From the NCBI GenBank assembly GCA_905182075.1, contig CAJIZS010000001.1, positions 868,001 through 932,000 on the forward strand: a stretch of 64,000 nt of DNA. Reading direction: 5' to 3'. The notes beneath the pieces are model-generated. The model had not been told where the DNA came from. It did not search any database and was given only the letters and a program-made list of their open reading frames with translations. Shown here piece by piece: positions 52,535 to 63,546 of this stretch. The position numbers and the translations under genes are program-made. Source of the stretch: an uncultured Methylophilaceae bacterium. GTDB taxonomy: Bacteria > Pseudomonadota > Gammaproteobacteria > Burkholderiales > Methylophilaceae. The stretch's first letter is position 1. Every line of letters begins with the position of its first letter.

Positions 52535-52946
52535 AATTTACACGGATGGAGCATGCAAGGGAAACCCTGGGCCTGGAGGGTGGGGCGCATTGATTATTTA
52601 TGCCTCAGAGGAAAAAGAAATATACGGAGGTGAGAATCTTACCACCAACAATCGTATGGAATTAAAAGCAGTGATAATGGCTCTTAGAGAAATTAACTCA
52701 GGTAGAGATATTACAATATTTACTGATTCGAGCTATGTTCAGAAGGGAATTAGTGAATGGATTTTTAAGTGGAAGCAAAATGGCTGGAGATCTAGTAACA
52801 GAAAGCCTGTTAAAAATAAAGATTTATGGGTTGATCTGGATGATATTTCATCTAAATTTGCTATAAAATGGGAATGGGTAAAAGGACATTCGGGTGATCC
52901 AGGCAATGAAAGAGCAGATTATTTAGCCAATAAAGGATGTGAATAG
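52527..52946 (+). CDS. rnhA: Ribonuclease HI
   Basis: Degrades RNA in RNA-DNA hybrids. 139 residues from ATG 52527. Catalytic carboxylates lie in IYTDGACKGNPGPGGWG, NNRMELKAV, TDSSYVQKGI and GHSGDPGNERADYLA. Earlier in-frame starts exist but the family begins at MIKIYTDG. The ATG overlaps the methyltransferase stop; dnaQ follows after 9 bases. Confidence 0.95.
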   Translation: MIKIYTDGACKGNPGPGGWGALIIYASEEKEIYGGENLTTNNRMELKAVIMALREINSGRDITIFTDSSYVQKGISEWIFKWKQNGWRSSNRKPVKNKDLWVDLDDISSKFAIKWEWVKGHSGDPGNERADYLANKGCE

Positions 52947-52955
52947 CACACATAT

Positions 52956-53633
52956 ATGAAGCAAATATTTTTAGATACAGAGACTACTGGCTTAGATCCA
53001 AATTTAGGACATAGAGTTATTGAAATTGCGGCAATAGAGATTATCAATCGCCAGCAAACAAACAACCGTTTTCACACCTATGTTAATCCATTGAGAGAAA
53101 TCGATGCGGCAGCCCAGGAGGTTCATGGTATTACTTTAGACTTTCTTAAGGACAAGCCTTTGTTTCAAGACGTAGCTTCAGATTTTTTAGAATTCATAAG
53201 GGGAAGTGAAGTTATTATCCATAACGCACCTTTTGATGTAGGTTTTTTGGATATGGAGCTTGGTAAAGCTAGCTTTAAAAAATTTGAAGAGTACCCGGTT
53301 AGCATAGTTGACTCCCTTAAAATGGCAAGAGATATTAGGCCCGGACAAAGAAATAATCTAAACGCTTTGTGTAAGTACTATCAAGTAGATAACTCGGAAA
53401 GAAGTCTGCATGGTGCTTTACTTGATGCTGAGCTTTTAGGTGAAGTTTATCTAGCTATGACAAGGGGCCAGGAAGCTTTATCGATAGATTTTTCTGAGTC
53501 TGTTAAGAGCGTAAAGTTTGAAAACGTAAATAAGTCTGATTTAAAAATAGTTAAAGCAAGTAAAGCTGAGCTGAAGTTAAATGATGATTATTTTAGTGAG
53601 TTTGACTGTATAGCAATTACCTTAACTAGCTAG
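52956..53633 (+). CDS. dnaQ: DNA polymerase III epsilon subunit (proofreading exonuclease)
   Basis: Intact 225-residue DEDDh exonuclease. Exo I FLDTETTGLDP, Exo II IHNAPFDVGFLD, Exo III SLHGALLDAELLGEVYLAM. The long C-terminal tail (after about residue 180) would bind the polymerase alpha subunit. It is linked to rnhA as in most proteobacteria. Its last 12 bases overlap the tail of convergent queD. Confidence 0.94.
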   Translation: MKQIFLDTETTGLDPNLGHRVIEIAAIEIINRQQTNNRFHTYVNPLREIDAAAQEVHGITLDFLKDKPLFQDVASDFLEFIRGSEVIIHNAPFDVGFLDMELGKASFKKFEEYPVSIVDSLKMARDIRPGQRNNLNALCKYYQVDNSERSLHGALLDAELLGEVYLAMTRGQEALSIDFSESVKSVKFENVNKSDLKIVKASKAELKLNDDYFSEFDCIAITLTS

Positions 53634-54061
53634 TGCATCTGCCCAGTTATTGGGTGTCTCATAAAGCCTTACCTTTGTTGGCCTTATTAATTCTCCAAAC
53701 TCTTTTTTAAATGCGCTAGAAGTAATTCAAGGCAACGAGAGCCATATTTTCTGCTGTGGGCACCAGAGGGAATACAACTGTTTTATGGTTATTGAGAGTT
53801 TCTAAAAAATCTAGAACAATTTTATCTTCTTTGAAAACTATAAAAGCAAAAACTTATTTTTAACACCTTTACTTTTATTATTTCTTTAGCGTCTTTAAAA
53901 TCTAAAACCATCCCAAAATCTGAGTCATTTTGATTGGACATTATCTCTCCTTTAACTGTAACCTCAATAGCGTATCGATGGCCATGTAGGTTTTTACAAG
54001 AGCTTTTGTGGTTAGGAATTCTATGCCCTGAGTCAAACTCCATTCGTGTTGTAATTTCCAT
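53622..54061 (-). CDS. queD: QueD, 6-carboxytetrahydropterin synthase, frameshifted
   Basis: Second step of the queuosine / 7-deazaguanine pathway. The zinc His motif is DSGHRIPNHKSSCKNLHGHR with catalytic Cys; GMVLDFKDAKEI follows. The frame breaks near 53880 and again near 53725. The C-terminal half (IVLDFLETLNNHKTVV, VPTAENMALVAL, then RPTKVRLYETPNNWADAL) is read in other frames. ATG 54061 abuts the stop of the upstream protease gene. queG at the window end belongs to the same pathway. Confidence 0.87.
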
Positions 54062-55303
54062 TTATATCTTATCTATAGCTTTTAGTCTCATAAGTGCTGG
54101 TGGATGAGAATGGTTAAAAAATGAAAAAAGAGCCTGCAGTCATCTAATGTTGAAGCATTGTCTCTGTATAGCTTAGTAAGTGATTGCTTCAAATCATCAG
54201 GTTTTGCATGTAAGCAAGCATATTCATCTGCTTCATACTCTGCTTTTCTTGATTTATAGGCCATATATGGCTGCATAAAGAACGAAAGGAACGGAATGAT
54301 GACTAGGATAAGTAGTAAGATGAAATTAGTGTTTGACGCTAACTCAACTACCTAATGACTTGTAAAGTAACTCACTATCTTTAAGGTCTCCCAACAGATA
54401 AAGAGCTATGAATAAAAAAATAATACTAAAGGCTAGTTGCTTCTTTATGTGGTTATGATGAAAATGTCCTAACTCGTGAGCTATAACTGCCTCAACCTCC
54501 TTATGAGAAAGTTTTTCTAAAAGAGTATCGAAAAATACGATCCTTTTTGTTTTACCAAAGCCACCAAAAAATGCATTCCCATGCGTACTCCTTAATGACC
54601 CATTCATAACGAATAAGCCGCTAGATACAAACCCACATTTTTTTAAAAGTTTTTCGAGATTTGATTGTAATATTTTATCTTCCAATGGCTTAAACTCATT
54701 AAAGAGTTGCTTAACTATTGGATAAAGTATATTAACCAATAAAAGGACTACGCTGATAAACGCCCATAACCAAATCCACCATAAATTTCCTAGATTAAAA
54801 ATTATCCATAATGTGGCATACGCAATCGGTGTTGATATTATTATCGTCAATATAGTTGTTTTAAAAGTATCCATCCAAAAAAGTTTAAGCTTCATTTTAT
54901 TAAAACCAAATTTTTCCTCAATGACAAATTGGCTGTATATTGCTGAAGGTATTCCAATTAAACTAAGAACTACAAAAGTTGAAACCAAGATAAAGGAACC
55001 AGATATTAAGGTGTCCTCAAAATAAGGGCTAATTAAGTTATTAATTAAATTAATTCCACCCCCTAAGGTTAGAAAATATAGAATTAGGGCTGAGATAACC
55101 AGCTCAAATGATGAGAATTTAGTTTTAGCGACTGTATATTCAGCTGCTTTTAAATGGTCCTTAGGCTTTATTATTTTAGAAAACTCTTTAGGAACATTGC
55201 TTTTGTTCTTTAGTACATAATTAATTTGTCTATTATTGAGCCAGTATGAAAATAAGGACGTAAAAATAATAAGAAATATAAAAAAAGATTGGTAATTATT
55301 CAT
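54062..55303 (-). CDS. M48 (Ste24-type) membrane metalloprotease, frameshifted
   Basis: About 415 residues with several transmembrane helices. The zinc motif is VIAHELGHFHHNHIKKQ (H-E-x-x-H) and the third ligand lies in SRKAEYEADEYA. NAFFGGFGKTKRIVFFDTLL is also typical of CAAX-prenyl-protease-like M48 peptidases. Breaks near 54340 and 54110-54280 shift the C-terminus, which ends FFNHSHPPALMRLKAIDK. In bacteria such proteases are linked to membrane-protein quality control. Substrates are unknown. Confidence 0.87.
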
Positions 55304-55411
55304 GATTGCTTATACTTATAAAATAAAAAGTGTATTGTGCAGTAAAATCAATATAAAAGTAAGTGATAGCTCAACATCGCAATTTAATATTAAATTTTAA
55401 TGGAAATCATG

Positions 55412-55955
55412 ATGAGTAAAAATCACAACAACCTAATTTGGCTAGATATGGAAATGACTGGCCTGAATTCTCAAACAGATAAAATATTAGAGATTGCAGT
55501 TATTATTACTGACCCTTTCTTAACAATTTTAGAGGAAGGACCTATTATAGTTATAAAGCAGTCCGACGAAGCACTCGCGAAGATGGATTCGTGGAATCAA
55601 TCAACTCACGGAAAATCAGGGTTGATCGAAAAAGTAAAAAATTCAACAGTTACAGAGCATTTAGCTGCGAAGCAGCTTTTAGATTTTATTAGTAAGCACG
55701 TTGATAAAAATAAGTCCCCTATGTGCGGAAATTCAATATGCCAGGACAGAAGGTTCATGGCTTTAAATATGCCAGAGTTAGAAGATTATTTTCATTATCG
55801 GAATCTAGATGTCAGTGTTTTTAAGGAGCTTGCTAAGAGATGGAAGCCAGAATTAATTAGCGGCTTTAAGAAGGGCGGCAAACATGAGGCGATGTCAATA
55901 GTACAAGTAATTCTAATTGATTTCTTGTTATTTGGTACTTGTCTTTATTCTATAA
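55412..55955 (+). CDS. orn: Oligoribonuclease, C-terminus disrupted
   Basis: Removes 2-5 base RNA fragments; essential in many proteobacteria. DEDDh motifs: LIWLDMEMTGLNSQTDKILE and, near the end, GGKHEAMS (last His). NSICQDRRFMALNMPELEDYF and FHYRNLDVSVFKELAKRW are typical. ATGs lie at 55400, 55409 and 55412; the last fits MSKNHNNLIWLDMEMTG with GGA 7 bases upstream. After AMS the frame runs on into crcB (55412 to 56155), whereas the normal 15-20 residue tail is lost to a shift near 55895. Confidence 0.87.
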
Positions 55956-55958
55956 ATT

Positions 55959-56348
55959 ATGTTTTCTTTTACAAACTTCATATTAGTAGGTTTTTCTGCA
56001 GCTATCGGGGCATGGCTTCGATGGGGAACAACGTATATATTAGCTCTACTTTACCCATCACTGCCCTTAGGGACTCTTTTGGTGAACATAGTTGGAGGTT
56101 TTATAATGGGGCTGTCTTACGCGGCATTCCAAAGCTCAGCAGTAAATATCACTGAAGACGTTCGGGTTGCGTTAAATGTAGGTTTTTTGGGAAGTTTAAC
56201 TACTTTTTCAGCTTACTCTGCAGATATTCTTAATCTTTTCCAGAAAGGTGAAATATATATGGGCATCACTTTTATATTTGCTAATGCCCTTGGAGTATTG
56301 TTATTTTCTTATCTTGGCTGGTATTTATTTAACCTTTTTTTGGACTAA
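55959..56348 (+). CDS. crcB: CrcB/Fluc fluoride ion channel
   Basis: Intact 129-residue, four-helix membrane protein. GAWLRWGTTYIL, LPLGTLLVNIVGGFIMG and VGFLGSLTTFSAYSADIL carry the conserved Asn, Gly and Phe residues of Fluc channels, which export fluoride as dual-topology dimers. No fluoride riboswitch is visible upstream, where the orn 3' end lies. Confidence 0.92.
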   Translation: MFSFTNFILVGFSAAIGAWLRWGTTYILALLYPSLPLGTLLVNIVGGFIMGLSYAAFQSSAVNITEDVRVALNVGFLGSLTTFSAYSADILNLFQKGEIYMGITFIFANALGVLLFSYLGWYLFNLFLD

Positions 56349-56354
56349 CTTTTT

Positions 56355-56518
56355 TTATTTTTTTGCAGCCGGTTTTTTTGCAGCCGGTTTTTTTGCAGCC
56401 GGTTTTTTTGCAGCCGGTTTTTTAGTTTCAACCATCACTAATTTTGTCGCTGCTTTTGGACTTAGCTCTTTTTTTGCTTGCCAACTCGCAGTTTTTCTAA
56501 CAGTTTTCTTTTTCTGTC
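56355..56518 (-). CDS. Short basic KKPAA-repeat protein or tail (histone H1-like)
   Basis: On the minus strand, downstream of the rne stop, the frame reads KKTVRKTASWQAKKELSPKA, ATKLVMVETKKP, then KKPAA four times and KK before a stop at 56355. Lys/Ala/Pro repeats like this occur in histone H1-like nucleoid proteins of Betaproteobacteria. No ATG opens the full frame; GTG-ATG just before VETKKPAAK would give only about 25 residues. It could be a separate small gene or the displaced end of RNase E. Start and status are unclear. Confidence 0.5.
56365..56424. repeat. 15-bp tandem repeat, four copies
   Basis: GCAGCCGGTTTTTTT on the + strand repeats four times with almost no divergence, the last copy having one T fewer. 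It encodes the KKPAA repeats on the minus strand. The long T-runs make it prone to slippage and to read errors. Confidence 0.9.
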
Positions 56519-56524
56519 TCTAGC

Positions 56525-58565
56525 TCAAATGATTAATTCTTTTTTTGTAGTTTCAACTAATTTAAGTCCTACCTTTGTAAGATCTACCTTTTCAAGCCTT
56601 GGGGCTCTCTTCTTGACTGGATTTTTTACTTGCTCGACTTCAATTTTACTTGGAGCGATTACATTATCTTCTTTTGCTTTGTTTGGAGCTATTACATTAT
56701 CTTCTTTTGCTTTATCAGTAGGTGGAGGAGTAGTCTGATTTCTCTCATTACCCCTTGGCCCGTTATTTTTATTTTGGTTTGGATTTCCTTTTCCTTTATA
56801 AGGGGAGCGTCTATTTCTATTAGGCCTCTTATTGAAGTTTTGTGTCTTATGACCACCTTCTTTTTGAGTAAGGTCTGTTTTCTCTTTAAGTGTCTCTACT
56901 GTTTCTTTTGGTAGCTCCAACTCAGATTCATTTACACCAATGAGGTTTTTGAAAAATCCAAATATTGATTTATTTTTTTTATTCTTATCAGCCGGAATTA
57001 CATTTTTAACAACAGGCTGAAGCTTTTCTTCTTTAGCATCTTTTAGCTCATTACGGGAGGAAGCACCTTCTAGCGGTTGCTCAACTAACTTATAACTCGC
57101 AGACCCTATGTGAAGATGTTCTAGATTGTATTTTGGTATCTTCAATATACCTATTTGGTATAATTCAATTTGGTTAGTCTTCGATCTTCAATTCTCTTTA
57201 ATGTCATTTCTTTTTTCATTTAGAAGTAAAGTTGCCACTTCAACCGGCACTTGGATTGAAATTGATTGATTAGATTTTTTATTTGCTTCCTCTTGAATTA
57301 ATCGTAAAATAAATAACGAAGTAGACTGAACATCTCTTACTCTGCCAGTACCATCACACCTGGGACATGATCCATTTACTGATTCACCAAGACTTGGTCG
57401 AAGTCTTTGTCTTGATAGCTCAAGTAATCCAAATTTTGAAATCTTATTCATTTGAATTCTTGCTTTATCTTGTTTAAAATTACCTAGCATTGTGTTTTCA
57501 ACATCTCTTTGATTTTTTGAGTTTTCCATATCAATAAAATCAATAACTATAAGGCCACCAATATCTCTTAGTCTAAGCTGTTTCGAAACTTCATTAGCAG
57601 CTTCAATATTTGTATTAAATGCTGTATTTTCTATATCTCTACCTTTTGTTGAGCGACTTGAGTTTACATCAATGGAAACTAGTGCTTCGGTATGATCTAT
57701 AACTATTGACCCCCCTGATGGTAGCTGAACCTCTCTTAGAAAAGCTGATTCAATTTGATTCTCTATTTTGTATTTTGAAAATAATGACACTTCATCTTCA
57801 TATAACTTTATTCTATCTGCATACATTGGCATAACATGACTCATAAATTGATGAGCTTGATCATAAATTTCTTTTTTATCTATTAGTATCTCTTCAATGT
57901 TCGTACTAAAATAATCACGAATAGCTCTAATTACAAGATTGCTTTCTTGATAAATAAGGAAGGACCCTGACTGATTTTTGCCGCATTTGGCTTCCCTAGT
58001 GCTTTACAATTTTTCGATAATTGTAATTGAATATCTTCTGAATTAAATCCAATACCAGCTGTTCTTCCAATAACACTCATTCCTTGTGGAACTTTAACTT
58101 GTACCAGTGTTTCTTTAAACTTTGACCTCTCATCTCCTTCAATGCGTCTAGAGATACCACCGCCATCTTTGTTATTAGGCATAAGTACGATGTACCTTCC
58201 AGCCAAAGAAAGGTAGGTGGTTAAAGCTGCACCTTTATTTCCACGCTCATCTTTTGTTACTTGAACGATTAGTTCCTGTCCCTCAGATATAACATCTCTT
58301 ATTGAGATACTTTGTTTACGAGTTTTTTTGGAATAATATTCACTTGAAATTTCTTTGAAGGGTAGAAAACCGTGGCGGTCAACCCCATAATTTACAAAAG
58401 CTGCCTCTAGGGAAGGTTCAACTCTTGTTACGACTGCTTTATATATATTACTTTTTCTTTGCTCTTTATTATAAGTTTCAAAATCTAAATCTTCAATCAT
58501 TTAAAATAAATTGTTGCTACTCGCAACTCTTCTGATTGTGTTGCATTAAATAACATTCTTTTCAT
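56525..58565 (-). CDS. rne: Ribonuclease E/G, frameshifted
   Basis: Main mRNA-decay and rRNA-processing endonuclease. Starts at 58565 with [17 protein letters not shown]. The S1 domain follows ([32 protein letters not shown]). The catalytic DNase-I-like part has [20 protein letters not shown] and [12 protein letters not shown]. The zinc-link is [13 protein letters not shown] basic, low-complexity C-terminal region follows ([20 protein letters not shown]), shorter than the E. coli scaffold domain. Breaks near 58520, 57945-57840 and 57185-57145. Divergent from rluC. Confidence 0.92.
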
Positions 58566-58928
58566 TGCATTATCTCCAAATAAATATGAAGATTTTAGAC
58601 AAAGAATTATTACAAAATTAAACGAATTGAGCGGGTACGCTAGATAAGCACCCTCATCAAAAGCAAATAATGGAAAATCAAACTATTTTCCAAATTCAAT
58701 ACTTCATTTTTACCCTGAAAACAATATCATTAAATTAATGTCATTATTAATTATAATTTTGTAAATTCTTTTTTAAAATCTTTAGTTTTTCTGCTTCTTA
58801 TCTCTTTTTATTATGGTGAGCAGAACTAACCTTGAATTCTTGTTGTACATGTATAATTCAGAGAAAGTAGAATAATTAGAGCTGATATAATACAAGATTG
58901 TGGAAAATCGTTAAATGAAAACATAAAT
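58566..58928. other. rne/rluC divergent intergenic region
   Basis: 363 AT-rich bases that must hold the rne leader and the rluC promoter. A TATAAT preceded by TGA lies at 58886-58891, 38 bases before the rluC ATG, with no matching -35. In gammaproteobacteria the rne leader is structured for autoregulation; I cannot demonstrate such structure here. No ORF or known RNA is recognisable. Confidence 0.4.
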
Positions 58929-59880
58929 ATGACTGATCAAATTGAAAGAAAAGTGACTTACCAGATTGTAGATCAAGAATTATTTACATCCCTCAATAAT
59001 TATCTAATTAAAATTTTAAAAGGCGTACCTAAAAGTCATATTTATAAGTTACTCCGAAGCGGCCAGGTTAGGGTTAATAAAAAAAGAGTACGTACGGAGT
59101 TCAAATTGACAGTGGGAGATAGTGTTAGAATTCCTCCCGTTGATTTCCGTCCTAAAATAAATAATCCTTATATTAATATTAGTAAGCAAGTTGAAAACAG
59201 CATTCTTGATAATATTTTATTCGAAGATGAGTTTTTGATGGCTCTTAATAAGCCCTCAGGAATTGCAGTTCATGGTGGTAGTGGACTCAGTTTTGGGGTG
59301 ATTGAGTTGTTGAGAAACCTAAGGCCTAACGCAAAATTTTTAGAGCTTATTCATCGCATTGATAAGGAGACATCAGGAGTTTTATTAATTGCAAAAAAAA
59401 GAATTGCATTAGTTGATATTCAAAAGCAAATTAGAGAAACTAAAATTCATAAGAAATACCAGGTAGGGGTTTGGGGTCTGGAAAGAAAAACAAAAAATTG
59501 TTGATTTAAAAACTGCTAGTGTAAAGAAAGCTCAATTTAATTGGGTGGTTACGAGAAAGAATAACCAGCAAGCAGTTTTATCATCAAAGTCAGTTTTTTT
59601 CTTAAATAAAAATTTTATACCATCTGTTAGTCGTAAATTAGAAACTGGCAGAACTCACCAAATAAGAGTTCACTTGGCTCATCTAGGTTATCCAGTTTTA
59701 GGTGACGATAAGTATGGAGATTTTCAGTTGAACAAAACACTTAAAAAGCTGGGTTTAAGCAGAATGTTTTTACATGCCCATGAATACGGCTTTATTCATC
59801 CAGGCACACAAAAGAAGTTATTAATTAAAGCCAACACTCCTGAGGAACTGAGCAGGTTTGTTCAAGCTAATGCGAGTTAA
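58929..59880 (+). CDS. rluC: RluC, 23S rRNA pseudouridine synthase, one frameshift
   Basis: S4 domain (VPKSHIYKLLRSGQVRVNKKR) and synthase domain with FLMALNKPSGIAVHGGSG, the catalytic [37 protein letters not shown] and FLHAHEYGFIHPGT. The break near 59500 affects about 20 residues. The partner divergent rne identifies it as RluC instead of RluD. Followed after 3 bases by the HAD gene. Confidence 0.9.
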
Positions 59881-59883
59881 CTT

Positions 59884-60537
59884 ATGAAACGAAACTTTGA
59901 TTTAATTATTTTTGACTGGGATGGAACTCTCTCTAACTCAACAAATTTGATAACTGATTTGATATTAAAGGCTTGTTCATTGGAGCAAATTGATTTGCCG
60001 AGCCTTAAAAAAGTAAAATCGATAATTGGGTTAGATTTGGAGCAGGCCCTGCATAAACTATTACCTGATTGCGGTTTCTCAGAAATTAAAAGCCTGCAAG
60101 ATACATATATAAATTTATATAATTTTTTGAGATAATATTAATTTATTTGAAGTAACTCCTTGTACGTACTATGACATCGCTGTAAATTATGCTTTTGGAA
60201 CTTCTTGTTTTGGAGGTAATGATGGGGTTTAAATAGAGCTCTAAATGGTAGTATTATTAAACCTTATTTTAAAATAACGAAAACAGTCGACGATTGTTTT
60301 TCAAAACCTCACCCACAAATGATTACTGACACTTTAAATGAGCTTATGGTGGAGCCTGGAAGAGTCTTAATGGTTGGTGATTCAGTATTCGACCTCCAGA
60401 TGGCAATGAATGCAAAGGTTGCGTCACTAGCTGTGACATATGGATCTCAGCCACTAAGTCAGCTTAATGGTTTTAATTCACTGGGCTTTGTCACAGATGC
60501 TTATGAAATGTTTGAATGGCTTAGAAAAAATGGTTGA
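59884..60537 (+). CDS. HAD-family phosphatase (Gph/PGP-like), frameshifted
   Basis: HAD motif I LIIFDWDGTLSNSTNLI at the N-terminus, motif III KPHPQMITDTL and motif IV MVGDSVFDLQMAMNAK near the C-terminus. The middle (60135-60310) is out of frame. A HAD hydrolase at this place between rluC and the Rieske gene is common in Betaproteobacteria. The substrate is unknown. The 3' end overlaps the Rieske start by 8 bases. Confidence 0.82.
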
Positions 60538-60868
60538 TAAGGTAATAATTGATAAGCAAAAATTTTTAAAAAACAAATTCTCTACTAAACTTATAGTTAA
60601 AAGAAATAATGATTCAATAGAGGTTTTCATTGTCCTATATAATAAAAGTTATTTTGCTTATGTTAACAAGTGTAAGCATCTTGATGTTGAGCTAGATTGG
60701 GATCCAAATAACTTCTTTGACGATGAGAATAGATTTATTGTTTGCTCTACACACGGTGCGTTATACGAACCGACAACAGGAGAATGTGTCGCAGGCCCCT
60801 GCAAAGGAGCCCATTTAGAAAGTTTAACAATTAATGAGACCAAAAGTAATATTGTAATAGAGGTTTAA
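60530..60868 (+). CDS. Small Rieske [2Fe-2S] protein
   Basis: 112 residues from ATG 60530. The cluster ligands are C-x-H in NKCKHLDVELDW and C-x-x-H in IVCSTHGALYEPTTGECVAG. This is a soluble, ferredoxin-like Rieske protein. The redox partner is unknown. It is translationally coupled to the HAD gene and 22 bases before sppA. Intact. Confidence 0.9.
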   Translation: MVDKVIIDKQKFLKNKFSTKLIVKRNNDSIEVFIVLYNKSYFAYVNKCKHLDVELDWDPNNFFDDENRFIVCSTHGALYEPTTGECVAGPCKGAHLESLTINETKSNIVIEV

Positions 60869-60890
60869 TAAATTTATAGAGGTTTGACAT

Positions 60891-61847
60891 ATGGCTGAAA
60901 AAAAAGATAATCAATGGGAAAAAAATGTGATTGAAAAAATTGCAACTGATTCCTTATTAGAACAAAAAAAAACAAGGCGATGGGGGATTTTCTTTAAATT
61001 ATTTACATTATCTTACCTTGGTATTATTTTGTTTTTTGTGCTGACTTCCGGGAGAAGTACGCTGCCAGCATCAGGTGATTTTTCTGCATTAATTAAAATT
61101 GACGGGGTTATTGGTAGCGGCTCAGATGTTTCGGCAGAGGATGTTATTAGCAGCCTAAAAGATGCTTATAGTTACTCCGGTACAAAAGCGATAATATTGT
61201 CAATTAATAGTCCGGGGGGTAGCCCGGTTCAATCAGGGATGATTAATGACGAAATTCGAAGGGGCCAACAGATGTTCCCTGAAATACCAGTCTATGCAGT
61301 TGTTCAGGATATCTGTGCATCTGGAGGTTATTATATTGCTGCCGCAGCAGATAAAATTTTTGTTGATAAGGCAAGTATTGTTGGCTCAATCGGGGTTCGA
61401 ATGGATGGCTTTGGCTTTGAAGGCATTATAGAAAAGATTGGTGTTGAAAGAAGACTAATTACAGCTGGAGAAAATAAGGGAATCCTTGACCCTTTTTTAC
61501 CAGTTTCCCCTAAACAAAGTATTTTTATAAAGCAGCTTTTAGATGATGTTCATCAACAGTTTATAGATGTTGTTAAGCAGGGCCGGGGCAATAAGCTATC
61601 AGCAGACCCAGAAATATTCTCAGGCCTTTTTTGGAATGGGGACCGTGCAATTACACTTGGTCTTGCTGATGAATTTGGCACGGTAGATTCTGTAGCCAGA
61701 AATATTGTAAAGAGCGAAGAGGTTGTTGACTTTACTGTTTACGATTCATTTGGTGACACCTTGGCTGAAAAAATTGGTTCTGGAATTGGCGGGTCTATTG
61801 GACATAGCTTTATTAAAAAAATAAAAGAAAATATTACTTTAAAATAG
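60891..61847 (+). CDS. sppA: SppA signal peptide peptidase (S49, short form)
   Basis: Intact 318-residue protease degrading cleaved signal peptides. One transmembrane helix (about residues 33-52). SINSPGGSPVQSGMI and DICASGGYYIAAAADKI carry the S49 pattern; the nucleophile Ser is residue 144 in ASGGYY, and the general-base Lys is expected in AGENKGILDPF. It ends 4 bases before the convergent pgi stop. Confidence 0.92.
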   Translation: MAEKKDNQWEKNVIEKIATDSLLEQKKTRRWGIFFKLFTLSYLGIILFFVLTSGRSTLPASGDFSALIKIDGVIGSGSDVSAEDVISSLKDAYSYSGTKAIILSINSPGGSPVQSGMINDEIRRGQQMFPEIPVYAVVQDICASGGYYIAAAADKIFVDKASIVGSIGVRMDGFGFEGIIEKIGVERRLITAGENKGILDPFLPVSPKQSIFIKQLLDDVHQQFIDVVKQGRGNKLSADPEIFSGLFWNGDRAITLGLADEFGTVDSVARNIVKSEEVVDFTVYDSFGDTLAEKIGSGIGGSIGHSFIKKIKENITLK

Positions 61848-61851
61848 GTAC

Positions 61852-63419
61852 TTAAGTATTATTTTTAGTGTAATTTATTAAGTTATTTGTAGATGAGTCG
61901 AACTGAGTAATTTTTTCATTATTGAGAAGTTTTGGTAATACCAGCCTTGCTATTTGTTTTCCATACTCTACGCCCCATTGGTCGAATGAGTTTATGTTCC
62001 ATATCACTCCCTGAGTAAAAATTTTATGCTCATAGATTGCTATAATTCTTCCTAGTGTTTTAGGAGTTAATGATTCGAATAATATTGAAGTTGATGGCCT
62101 GTTGCCCTCAAATGTAAGGTGCGGAATTAAGGTTTCCATATTACTAATATCCTCTTTTGATCTAACTAGCTCGGCGCGAACTTCTTGTTCTGTTTTCCCC
62201 ATCATAAGTGATTGTGTCTGAGCTATAAAATTAGATATTAGTATTTTGTGGTGTTCGGTTCCACTTTCTCCTATTTGGTATTGAGACTTAATTGGCATTA
62301 AAAAATCACTTGGCGCAATTTTAGTGCCCTGATGAAGAAGTTGATAAAAAGCATGTTGTCCATTCGTACCAGATTCCCCCCATAAAATAGGCCCAGTATC
62401 TATATCAACCTTGTCCCCACCTCTGTCAACAAACTTTCCGTTGCTTTCCATGTCTGCCTGCTGGAGGTATGCAGGCAGTAATGACAGGCCTTGGTCGTAA
62501 GGTAAAATAGCATGCGTTGTAAAGCCAAAGAAATTTATATTCCATATACCAATAAGGGCTAACATGATGGGTATATTATTTTCGAGTGGAGCTGACTTAA
62601 AGTGCTCGTCTGCTTCATAACCACCATGAAGTAAGTCTTCAAAGTTCTTCATGCCAATAAAAATAGCTATTGAAAGTCCAATAGGTGACCATAATGAATA
62701 TCTACCACCAACCCAATACTCTGCCATTACCGGCAATAATAAGTAAGCATGTTACTACATGTAATAAAATGTTTTGAAATTGCGTTTTTATCTAATTTTG
62801 AAACAAGCCATTCTTTAATCGTATTTGCGTTAGAAATAGTTTCTTGAGTAGTAAAAGTTTTTGAAGCCACAATAAATAAAGTTGATTTGGGGTCGCATTT
62901 TTCAAGTGTTTGCGCGAGGTCTGCTCCATCTATGTTTGAAACAAAGAGAGGAGTAATTGAGCTAGAACCAAATGACTTTAGAGCCTTACATACCATGGAG
63001 GGTCCAAGGTTAGATCCGCCAATACCGATATTCACAACGGTTCTAATTTTTTCCCCTGTATACCCTTTCCATTCACCTGTTCTAATCGATTCAGAAATAA
63101 GCTTCATTTTCTCTAATGAAGCACTTACATCTGGCATAACGTTCTTGCCGTTGGAATAAATTGGTTTGCTTGATTGGTTTCTTAAGGCAGTATGTAAAGC
63201 AGATCTATCTTCAGTGAAATTTACTTTCTCTCCTGAGAATAACTTATCCCTCCAGCTTTCAATATCAGCTTCTTTAGCAAGTGAGATTAGATTTTTTTTT
63301 GTTTCTTCTGTAATTCTATTTTTTGAGTAATCAACTAAAATATCATCGAACAGAATATGATTTTTTTTAAACCTATCTTCATCTTCAGAAAACAAATCAC
63401 GCATATGCACTGTTTTCAT
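61852..63419 (-). CDS. pgi: Glucose-6-phosphate isomerase, one frameshift
   Basis: Interconverts fructose 6-phosphate and glucose 6-phosphate, feeding the dissimilatory (oxidative) RuMP branch and sugar synthesis. About 520 residues. [52 protein letters not shown] and the C-terminal [15 protein letters not shown] are diagnostic. The frame breaks at about 62730-62740, just before [19 protein letters not shown]. Start [10 protein letters not shown] may be slightly upstream or downstream. Confidence 0.94.
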
Positions 63420-63546
63420 TGATTTTAATGAACCGTTTTCAATTCCAGGATGAACTTTTTTTTATTGATTCCATATGTGAGTTTTTCGAAGTAGTGATAA
63501 TTTATTAAGGGTGTAATTGTAGCAAATTTTTACAACAAAAACATTG

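Noticed and set aside
55895-56155. An orn-crcB fusion protein
   Set aside because: The run-on arises from a shift that removes the normal orn stop; crcB has its own start and complete sequence in another frame.
56248-56914. Plus-strand frames with hydrophobic FFAAG repeats, like a membrane protein
   Set aside because: They are the antisense of rne and of the KKPAA repeats; the hydrophobicity is the mirror of Lys/Ala codons.
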